Positions 1-6,788 of a stretch of 33,942 nt of DNA are shown one piece after another. Position 1 is the first letter of the stretch, and the number at the start of each line of letters is the position of its first letter. Source of the DNA: Bryobacteraceae bacterium (GTDB lineage Bacteria > Acidobacteriota > Terriglobia > Bryobacterales > Bryobacteraceae). The position numbers and the translations under genes are program-made. The DNA lies in NCBI GenBank assembly GCA_019187195.1, contig JABAQT010000001.1, positions 1-33,942 on the forward strand, written 5' to 3'. The notes beneath the pieces were generated by a model. The model saw nothing but the letters and a program-made list of their open reading frames with translations, was not told the DNA's origin and did no database searches.

Positions 1-28
1 GCGCGGGCTTTGACCCAAGCGAGCGTTG

Positions 29-577
29 TCATCCAGAGCAAGGTACACGGTGCGATGCAGCCTCTCGTTGCAACAGGCATCGCGAACAGACAACAAGATC
101 GGCGCGAGTTTCCACCGCGCAGCACTGAGTGGTTGGGCCGGGGGCCGCCGGTTTGCGCAACCGGTAGAGGACGCCGCCTTCACGGCCGGAACCGGCGGGC
201 GTGATAACTTCGACAGCGGCTTCAATCGGGTAGGCGGCCGAGGCCGGAAGATCGAGACGCGCGGTAACCGGCTTCCCGGACGCTTGCCCGGCGGTGAGGT
301 CGAGCTGTGCGGAGCCGCCGCAGGCGAGAACAGCCTCCCGGCGGGCGACGGTGTTGCCGGCATCGTTGGTGAAGCTGAGCGTCACTGTCAAGCCGGGTTG
401 GCCGGCGCAGAAGACGGCGCGGCGCACGGTGAGCCTGGCGATCTGGCGCGGATCGAGGCGGAACGGGCTCGAGACGAGCGGTTGCGGCGTGGGGGCGCAG
501 GAAAGCCAGAGAGCCGCGAGCGCTAGCGGACCGGGAGGGAGACGACGTTGGACCTGCGATCGGATTGTTCGAGCCAT
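29..577 (-). CDS. Small exported Cys-rich hypothetical protein
   Basis: A 182-residue frame I do not recognise as a family. A basic N-terminus is followed by a short hydrophobic stretch ending in Cys27, compatible with a signal peptide or a weak lipobox. The middle (about residues 40-135) looks like one beta-sandwich-type domain. The last 35 residues hold five cysteines, including CC and CxxC, and look unlike the rest. The only usable start is the ATG at 577, inside the 3' end of the upstream beta-helix gene (55-bp overlap), so translation is probably coupled to it. The C-terminal tail could be a frameshifted or poorly constrained end. Function unknown; the expression call is moderate. Confidence 0.5.
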   Translation of the reverse strand: MARTIRSQVQRRLPPGPLALAALWLSCAPTPQPLVSSPFRLDPRQIARLTVRRAVFCAGQPGLTVTLSFTNDAGNTVARREAVLACGGSAQLDLTAGQASGKPVTARLDLPASAAYPIEAAVEVITPAGSGREGGVLYRLRKPAAPGPTTQCCAVETRADLVVCSRCLLQREAASHRVPCSG

Positions 578-2835
578 ACCTGGACCTCCCGGCCGCCCGG
601 TGTTTCCGGCGGAAGTACGAAATTGATTTGATCCAACCCCGGGAAGACGGGGTTCGGGCCGGCGAACTGCACGGCGGCCTCGCGCGAGTCCACCAGAACG
701 CGGGGACGAACCCGGCTGGAGTGCAAGCCGGGCGAGCCTTCGAGCGGATCGGCAACACCCAAACCGGTGGCATAAGCGATCAGAACGCTACCGGGGGTAG
801 CAGGCGAGCCGGCGAGAATAATTCCGCCAGTCACGCTGGTAATCGCCCCGCGCGTCTCACCGCCGATCGAGACCACAAAGATGGCGGGGGCGACGGCGGT
901 GACGGGCAGGCTCACGGGCGCGCTGCGCGAGGCGCCGCGGAGCACTGACACGGTGGTGTCTGTCCCGGGGGTCAAGGCGGGGACAAGGAGATTGATCTGG
1001 GATTCACCGGCATAGACCAGCCCTGCCGCATGATCGCCGAACAGGACCTGAGTATCGCCGAGTTGCGCCGGCAGGGGCAACGAGGTGGCGACGGCGGATG
1101 AAGAGGAGAGCCGCTGGCCATAGAGCGACATCAGCGATCCGGGGACGAGGCCAGGCTGCCCGCTGGCGGCGCTGACGAGAGCGGCGATGACCGGAACCTG
1201 GGCGGCGCCAAACTCGAACGCGCCGCGATCCACTCCGGCGCCCGCCGGCCGTGGGGCTCCGATGAAGTCACCGGAGGGAATCAGACCATTGAGACTTCCC
1301 ACGGCGAGTCCGGAATCGATCGCGGGGCTGCCGGCGCGGAGGCGGCCATCGAATGTCTCGATATCGGGGTTCACAAACAGCGGGTCCGCGCAGACGTTGC
1401 GCGCGCCTCCGGGACAAGGAGTTTCCTTCACCCTTTGGATGATGTTGTAGTCCACGTGACCGCGCGTCATGTTGAAAGGATCCCAGGACAGGCCGACTTC
1501 ATCGCCGCCGAGAGAGTCGCCGTAGCCGGCCAAAACGTTGTTCTGAATGCCCACCGTCTCGCTGCCGTCGCACGCCGGCGCCTGACCGCCCGGCGTGCGG
1601 CACTCGATGGTGAACAGGGTGTCGCCGTGACCGACGATTGTGGAGTTAACCACCCAGGCGGCATCACCCCGGTGCATGAACACAGCGACGGTTCCGCCGT
1701 AGGCGCGACAGTGATCGCCGCTCATCCGGCCGCCCATGTGACTCCCAAACGGCTTGTCGAGAAAGAACATGCAGTTGCCCACCGCAACGGTGTTCACGAT
1801 GGTGGACCGGCCGCTGACTTTGATCTGGTTTCCGGCGTTGCCGGAGGCGATGGTACGGCGAATCTCGACACTGGGGCGCTCGCCGCGCACCGTTTCCAAG
1901 TAAAGAAGGTCGAGGCCGTCGGAGGTGTTATTGCGGAATTCGGAATCTTCGATGATCCAGCGGCCGGAGGAGGCTCCCGTACCAACGCCGTCGCCGTAGC
2001 CGCCGGACTGCTGCGCCCAACAGGAACCGGGTTGCCGCGCGGGCCAAGTCTCGGCACAGCCGTTCCATTCGACCTTCCAGCGGCGGAAGATCAATGTTCC
2101 GGAGTTGGAGGAGTCCACGCCACCGAGGTCGCCGTCCCAGCCAGCGAGGCCGTTTGCCGCGATGCGAACATCCTCGACGGTCCAATCGGCGATGCGACCC
2201 GCTCGCACTCCCGTCTCGGCGAAGCCATGGATGTTCAGATTGCGAAGGATGACGTTTCTCGAATCCTGGGCATGAAGCCCCATCAAGCCCCAATCGCCGA
2301 AGGGATATTGATCGCGCTGGCAGCGGACGGAGCTATCGGCATGGAACTCGACGCAACCGGAATGGTCGGTGATGTCCAGGCAGGCGATTTCGGCGTTCGA
2401 GGTGTTATCCAGACTCAGGACGGTGTTTGCCCGCTGGGTGGCCCACAATTCCGGCGCGGCGGCGCATCCGGAGTTCCAGCCGGCGCCGCGGACACGGGTG
2501 AACGTCCGGGGATCCGGGCCGGAGGGGAGCGGAGGGAGAACACATTCATAGGCTCCCTCGGGGGAGCACCAACCGGTGTTCGGGGCGCCGAACCCCATCC
2601 TGTAGCTGCCGGATTCGATGACCAGCGTGTCGCCGCCGCGAATCCGCCAGGCTCCGGATGAGTTCAAGGCCCAGAATGGGTGTGCCCAAGCGCAGTCTCG
2701 ATTCTCACCCGAGCCGGGGTAAGGAGTGTTGGCAGTGCCATTGCATTGGGTGGCCGTGCCGCCGCCGGCCCGCACGTAGTAGGTTTCGGCCGTGCATGCG
2801 GTGGCGAGGACCAGGAAAGCGATCAGGCCTCTCAT
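523..2835 (-). CDS. Secreted parallel beta-helix protein with TIGR03437-like C-terminal domain
   Basis: A 770-residue protein with a Sec signal peptide (about residues 1-16). A long middle part (about 20-540) is rich in Asn/Gly and short repeated strands typical of right-handed parallel beta-helix (pectate-lyase-like) folds. The last 225 residues match the pattern of the TIGR03437 domain that is expanded in Solibacter: a start like VSAASGQPGLVPGS, then GYATGLG-type and DQINFVLP-type motifs. Such proteins are extracellular or surface-associated. A polysaccharide-related role is plausible, but no catalytic residues can be assigned by eye. It starts with ATG at 2835 and has no strong Shine-Dalgarno. 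A 17-bp palindrome lies 50-66 bp upstream. The small gene ending at 29 overlaps its 3' end. Confidence 0.85.
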   Translation of the reverse strand: MRGLIAFLVLATACTAETYYVRAGGGTATQCNGTANTPYPGSGENRDCAWAHPFWALNSSGAWRIRGGDTLVIESGSYRMGFGAPNTGWCSPEGAYECVLPPLPSGPDPRTFTRVRGAGWNSGCAAAPELWATQRANTVLSLDNTSNAEIACLDITDHSGCVEFHADSSVRCQRDQYPFGDWGLMGLHAQDSRNVILRNLNIHGFAETGVRAGRIADWTVEDVRIAANGLAGWDGDLGGVDSSNSGTLIFRRWKVEWNGCAETWPARQPGSCWAQQSGGYGDGVGTGASSGRWIIEDSEFRNNTSDGLDLLYLETVRGERPSVEIRRTIASGNAGNQIKVSGRSTIVNTVAVGNCMFFLDKPFGSHMGGRMSGDHCRAYGGTVAVFMHRGDAAWVVNSTIVGHGDTLFTIECRTPGGQAPACDGSETVGIQNNVLAGYGDSLGGDEVGLSWDPFNMTRGHVDYNIIQRVKETPCPGGARNVCADPLFVNPDIETFDGRLRAGSPAIDSGLAVGSLNGLIPSGDFIGAPRPAGAGVDRGAFEFGAAQVPVIAALVSAASGQPGLVPGSLMSLYGQRLSSSSAVATSLPLPAQLGDTQVLFGDHAAGLVYAGESQINLLVPALTPGTDTTVSVLRGASRSAPVSLPVTAVAPAIFVVSIGGETRGAITSVTGGIILAGSPATPGSVLIAYATGLGVADPLEGSPGLHSSRVRPRVLVDSREAAVQFAGPNPVFPGLDQINFVLPPETPGGREVQVWLEQSDRRSNVVSLPVR

Positions 2836-2884
2836 GAGGCGAGCGTGCGGGAAAGGAGAGCGATTCTGAAGTAAAGCGGAGTTA

Positions 2885-2901
2885 GCGTTTACCGTAAACG
2901 C
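2885..2901. promoter_or_regulatory. 17-bp perfect palindrome, candidate operator
   Basis: Two 8-bp arms, GCGTTTAC and GTAAACGC, flank a single C. The site lies between the stop of the winged-helix regulator gene and the start of the beta-helix gene. The form resembles operators of LacI/GntR-type repressors. Read on the minus strand it could also fold as a 7-bp stem with a 3-nt loop, but no U-tract follows, so a terminator is less likely. Confidence 0.4.
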
Positions 2902-2926
2902 GGCTCCGAACGCTCGAAACCGCGAC

Positions 2927-5107
2927 CTACGGTACCGCGGCCATCCAGATATTGGAGGTCACATCGGTAAGGTTGAAGGCCAGGCGATTGCGGGCCACCG
3001 AAATCCAGCTTCCCGATAACGGGTAGTGCTGAACGGTGTGGAAGTGGCGAACGGCGGCGGGCTGACCGATCGGGCGGCCGCGGGCATCGAAGCGCAAGGC
3101 CCAAAGGCAGCGATGGTCATCCCGAGTCGCGAAATAGTAGAGCAGATTGCCGGCGGGCGACCAACGGAGGTAGAGGTGGTACATTTCCTCGGCGATCGGA
3201 ACCCAGGTATCCGCGGCTCCGAGGGTTCCCCGATCGAACGGGGCCAGGAAGGCACGGTGCCGCTCACGGTGTTGCTCCCGGACGACGAGGGCGATCGACT
3301 TCATGCCGGGAGAGAAGCTGGCTTCCAGGGGCACGATTCGGGGATCCTGAAGAATGGCTACCGATTTGAGTGTCCGGACGTCGAGCAGGTTCAGGGCCGG
3401 GGGAGCGACGCCCCGGTAGAGGAGAAGAGTGCCGTCCGGGGACAGGTCCAACGGATGAGCGCAATCGTCGCACAGCTTTCGCGGCAAACGCCGGCGGACA
3501 TCAGTGAGGTAGATGGATTGCCGCCCGGCGTCCGAGACCTGGTAGGCGACAGTGTTGCCGGCCGCATCGGCGACGGGCAGATCTTCGGGGCGGGGATCGC
3601 TGGTCAGGCTCTCTTCCCTGCCGGTGCCCAGGTCCTTCATCCAGATGTCGAGGTTACCGGAGCGGGCGGATTGAAAAATGAGACGATCCCCATCGGCGGA
3701 GAGGATCGGGCGGGCGCCGTCCAGGCCCCCCACCAAGGAAGCATCCCTGGTCAGTTGCTGGAGGTCGCCGAGCGGCTGCGAACTGCCTGCATCCACGGGG
3801 AGACTCCAAAGGTGGCTCAGGTTCGCGTCGGTGGCGAAAATCAGGCGGAAGGAGATTCCCTGAGAGGCAAGGACACGAGCATGATCAACACCCGGCCCGG
3901 GAACCAGTTGAACGGCTGCGCCGGCTCCCTTCCATGTCTTGAACGAGATCGGCACTTTCCATAGGTTCCCCATCCCGTCCACCTTGAGAGTGACGACTAT
4001 CTCGTTGCCCAGCCAGGCGGAGGGGCAGGCCGTCTCATCGAAGTCATTCAGACCATGCTTGCGAAGCGCGGCGGCGACACCGGTGGGAGACGGCGGGGCA
4101 TCGCGGGCCAAGGACGCGACCCACCAGTCGTAACCTTCGGGAGTCTCTCCGACAAAGACGAGTCGCTTGCCATCGGGGGTCCAAAGCGGGCAGGCAGCGC
4201 CGCCGACGGCTCCGGATACGCGGAGCGGCTCGCCTCCCGATGCAGGGACCACCTGAATGCCGTCCTGGGCATAGGCGATCCACGCTCCGTCGGGTGAGAA
4301 TCGCGGGGAGTAGCCTCCCACGGCGAGGCGCCGCTCCGGGCCACCCAACACGGGCACGACATAGATCCCGCCGCCGTCGCGCCAGGACCGGAAGACGACA
4401 TGGGCCCCATCGGGAGAGAAATCCGGCGAGGTATCGGCCGCCGGGTCGCGCGTCAACTGGAGGGCTTCGCCGCCGGCCAAAGGCTGAACCCAGATATTGG
4501 AGTCGCCTTGCGGTCCACGGTCGGAGGAGAAGGCCAGGAGCCTGCCGGCGGCGGAAACGGCCGGATGAGTGGTCTGCCCGCTATCGGAAGTGAGCCTTGA
4601 AAGAGTGAACTGAAAATTGTTCCGGTGGTCCTCTTGCGAGACGAGCCGCCAGACTGCCACGGAGAGCGCGACGGCCAGCGCGAGGATGACCGCGCCGCGC
4701 CGCCAAAATTTTCGGTGAGCCGGAGTGGCGGCAGGACAGGCCGGCGCGTCGATGGACACGCCGCGATTGCGGAACACGGGGACGTAGCTTCCTTTTGGAA
4801 GGTCGATGATGATCTCATCGGAGGCGCCCTCCCGTCTGTAATACTCGTCGAGCCGTTTTCGGAGTTTGCCCGCCTGAACGCGCACGATCGGATCGATGCG
4901 AGGGTCGAAAGTCTCGCCGCGGCCGAAAACATCGACTCCGATGAGGTACTCTTTCAACGCAGGTCCACGCCCGGCGGTTGTCTCGCGGACTATGAAGTTG
5001 AGAAAGCGAGCGAGGCTGGGAGCGGCGGTGAATCGGCGGCCGGCGGTGATCCTGGCCACCTGAAGACGAACTTCGTCCGGCGTTGGACTTCCAGGGCCTC
5101 TCTCCAA
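2927..5107 (-). CDS. Membrane one-component regulator: winged helix + TM + TolB-like propeller
   Basis: About 726 residues. The N-terminal 100 residues have the pattern of the winged-helix DNA-binding domain that Acidobacteria fuse to periplasmic propellers (a KEYLIGVDVFGR segment, an FDPRIDPIVRVQAGKLRKRL segment, then LPKGSYVPVF). One transmembrane helix follows at about 130-150. The remaining 570 residues are repeated WD40-like/PD40 blades (SPDG, ISPDG, LWTPDGKR). It therefore resembles CadC in layout: cytoplasmic DNA binding and an extracytoplasmic sensor. I prefer a TTG start at 5107, because AAGGAG lies 7 nt upstream. An in-frame GTG at 5131 abuts a TATAAT box, so the transcript should begin inside that longer version. 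Its targets are unknown; a decayed IS lies directly upstream. Confidence 0.85.
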   Translation of the reverse strand: MERGPGSPTPDEVRLQVARITAGRRFTAAPSLARFLNFIVRETTAGRGPALKEYLIGVDVFGRGETFDPRIDPIVRVQAGKLRKRLDEYYRREGASDEIIIDLPKGSYVPVFRNRGVSIDAPACPAATPAHRKFWRRGAVILALAVALSVAVWRLVSQEDHRNNFQFTLSRLTSDSGQTTHPAVSAAGRLLAFSSDRGPQGDSNIWVQPLAGGEALQLTRDPAADTSPDFSPDGAHVVFRSWRDGGGIYVVPVLGGPERRLAVGGYSPRFSPDGAWIAYAQDGIQVVPASGGEPLRVSGAVGGAACPLWTPDGKRLVFVGETPEGYDWWVASLARDAPPSPTGVAAALRKHGLNDFDETACPSAWLGNEIVVTLKVDGMGNLWKVPISFKTWKGAGAAVQLVPGPGVDHARVLASQGISFRLIFATDANLSHLWSLPVDAGSSQPLGDLQQLTRDASLVGGLDGARPILSADGDRLIFQSARSGNLDIWMKDLGTGREESLTSDPRPEDLPVADAAGNTVAYQVSDAGRQSIYLTDVRRRLPRKLCDDCAHPLDLSPDGTLLLYRGVAPPALNLLDVRTLKSVAILQDPRIVPLEASFSPGMKSIALVVREQHRERHRAFLAPFDRGTLGAADTWVPIAEEMYHLYLRWSPAGNLLYYFATRDDHRCLWALRFDARGRPIGQPAAVRHFHTVQHYPLSGSWISVARNRLAFNLTDVTSNIWMAAVP

Positions 5108-5114
5108 GTGATTA

Positions 5115-5120
5115 CTCCTT
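5115..5120 (-). promoter_or_regulatory. Shine-Dalgarno deciding the TTG start of the regulator
   Basis: AAGGAG on the minus strand, 7 nt before TTG at 5107. It supports the shorter start rather than the GTG at 5131. Confidence 0.65.
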
Positions 5121-5131
5121 GGGCGTTCCAC

Positions 5132-5137
5132 ATTATA
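5132..5137 (-). promoter_or_regulatory. -10 box TATAAT of the regulator gene
   Basis: A perfect TATAAT on the minus strand, immediately before the GTG at 5131. The expected transcription start is near 5125. No good -35 hexamer is visible 16-18 nt upstream (GATAGG at 17 nt). Confidence 0.55.
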
Positions 5138-5199
5138 GCTTGCAACACGGTGCTCCTATCTTTCGGCTTTCAGCTTTCAGCTCCTGGCCTTCCCTTCCG

Positions 5200-6525
5200 T
5201 AATCCGTCCGTAGCAAGATCGGAGTCGATCGGAAAGCGGGACAGAGCGGCAGGAGAGAAGAGCGGAGATTTCACCCGTTGGGTGCAGAATTGCATAACAG
5301 ATGAGCCTTTCTTGCAAGCAACCCCAGTCTCTGGCCGAAGGAGATCTATTGTTCGAGATCGATCGCGAGCCGCTGTAGGAGACGGTGACTGCCTACGGGG
5401 GAATCCCGCTGCTGCTGCGGGCCGCGCGATCGCTGGACGTCGGGGGCATGGTGAAGCGCAGTCTGCATTTGAAGCAGCGGCAGCGCGGTTTCGATGAAGC
5501 CAGTTACGTAGAGAGCTTTCCTGGTGCTGAACGCAGTGGGCGGGGAGTGCCTGGAAGATTTCGACCGGCTGCGGGAAGACGATTGACTGCGCCAGATGCT
5601 GGGTCATGACCAGTTCCACGATGAAGAGAAGTTGCAGCGGGCGCGGAGTGAGATACCGCAGGGACAGGTGAGTTATATCCCCGATGAAAGTGGGGCACTG
5701 CGAGCTTTGGCGCAGGTGAATCAGGAACTGGTGCGGGAGATCGGCCGGCGCTGCGCGGAGCAACAGATCGCGACCATCGATCTGGATGCGACCATCATCG
5801 AGAGTTGGAAGAAGCAAGCTAAGCCGACCTATCAGGGCGGCAAGGGATATCAGCCCATGTTGGCGGTGTGGGCCGAAATGGATCTGGTGCTGCCAGTCGC
5901 CAGGCACGCTTTTCAAGCCCTGCCGGCCGGGGTCCAGGAGTTGTACTTTCGCGGCGATGCGGCGTGCTGGGAACGGGAGTTGGTGAATTGGCTGCGCGAT
6001 GAGGAAGGCCGTCAAGGACCGCGCGGGCGCATTACATTCGGCATCCGCGTGCGCATGACACCCAATTTGAAGAAGCACATACGACAAGGGGAGTTGTTCG
6101 CCGACGGTAGTGAGGCGAAGTATTTCGTGGTGGCCAGTAACGAGTGGAACCGGGGGGCGAAGAAACTGCTGGAGTGGCATCGAGAGAAGGCGGGTACGAT
6201 CGAAGCCGTGCATGATGTGCTGAAGAACGAACTGGCCGGAGGGGTCATGCCGTGCGGGAGATTCGGAGCCAACGCGGCATGGATGCGGCTGGCATTGCTC
6301 ACTCACAATGTGCTCACGGCGCTGAAGCGGATCGGACTTCCCGAGCCGTGGCTGCGGTCACGGCCCAAGCGGCTTCGCTTTCAGATCTTCCGCTCACCGG
6401 CCAAACTGGTGCATCACGCTCGCCGGGTGCTGTTGCGGGTGCGTCGAGCGAAGGCGCAACTGATCGAGTGGTGCGAGGTTTGGCGACTGATGCCGGTAGC
6501 GAGTTGAGAGCTTACGGACGGATTA
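5200..6525 (+). mobile_element. Degenerate IS1380-family insertion sequence
   Basis: A 1.3-kb element bounded by perfect 13-bp inverted repeats, TAATCCGTCCGTA at 5200-5212 and its complement at 6513-6525. It contains one broken transposase gene. No convincing target-site duplication is visible at either edge. It sits between the upstream edge of the regulator gene and the region upstream of the nos operon. Confidence 0.75.
5301..6507 (+). pseudogene. IS1380-type transposase, disrupted by two stops and a frameshift
   Basis: Reading from ATG at 5301 gives a transposase-like N-terminus that is stopped by TAG at 5376-5378. It then continues in the same frame to about 5519. A one-base shift near 5520 moves the homology to another frame, which meets TGA at 5584-5586. 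From 5596 a 303-residue open remainder runs to 6507. That remainder carries IS1380/DDE hallmarks: DATIIES, YFRGDAACW and the EAVHDVLKNE...PCGRFGANAAW region. Compared with remembered family members, short in-frame segments also seem to be missing after MLGHD and after the AEMDLVL segment; that is recall rather than alignment. The element should be inactive by itself. Confidence 0.8.
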
Positions 6526-6737
6526 TACGAAGCCTTTTCCCGTATTGTGTGGAACTCTGTGCGCGCACAGGCACGGGCGCCTCTTGCCCTCCATTGGGAA
6601 CCCCTTCGCCTTGCCCGCCGATGAGGTTGCCCCCGCCCCCATGCTCAGAAAACTACGTTTTCAGATGATTGACAGCGATCCCGGCGGGCGGGGTTTTCCC
6701 AACAGCGTGCTAGCGTTAGGACATTCGCCCTAGTGAT
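6526..6737. other. Intergenic region between the IS and the nos promoter
   Basis: No gene is seen. It holds a perfect 14-bp palindrome, CTGTGCGCGCACAG at 6557-6570, and a 6-bp stem with a 3-nt loop (GAAAAC/GTTTTC, 6648-6662). Neither has an assigned role. Confidence 0.4.
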
Positions 6738-6753
6738 TGTGACTTCCGTCACA
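6738..6753. promoter_or_regulatory. CRP/FNR-family binding site upstream of the nos operon
   Basis: TGTGA-N6-TCACA, the classic half-site spacing of the CRP/FNR superfamily, here with 6-bp perfect arms (TGTGAC/GTCACA). Its centre (6745.5) lies 41.5 nt before position 6787, the start expected from a -10 box at 6775-6780. That is the class II activator distance. A CRP-, DNR- or NnrR-like activator is inferred; which one cannot be told. Confidence 0.65.
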
Positions 6754-6774
6754 GCTAAAGCAGGTAACCCGGCC

Positions 6775-6782
6775 GATACTCT
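6775..6782 (+). promoter_or_regulatory. Putative -10 box of the nos operon
   Basis: GATACT at 6775-6780, overlapping TACTCT at 6777-6782, ends 6-8 nt before the ATG at 6789. Transcription would start within about 2 nt of the start codon, which would make a leaderless mRNA. No Shine-Dalgarno precedes the ATG, in agreement. Confidence 0.45.
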
Positions 6783-6788
6783 AATCGA

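Noticed and set aside
5160..5182. Short tandem TTTCAGC/TTTCGGC units before the regulator
   Set aside because: Only about three imperfect 7-bp units; too short to call a repeat array and no role is evident.
5170..6306. 378-codon minus-strand frame across the insertion sequence
   Set aside because: Antisense shadow of the transposase; it crosses the left end of the element and has no known domain.
5196..6530. Target-site duplication of the insertion sequence
   Set aside because: Flanks outside the 13-bp repeats do not match each other as direct repeats of 3-6 bp.
6557..6570. 14-bp palindrome CTGTGCGCGCACAG
   Set aside because: Half sites are 2 bp apart, not 6, so it does not fit the CRP/FNR pattern. 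It is over 200 bp from the gene and alternating GC palindromes arise easily in this DNA.
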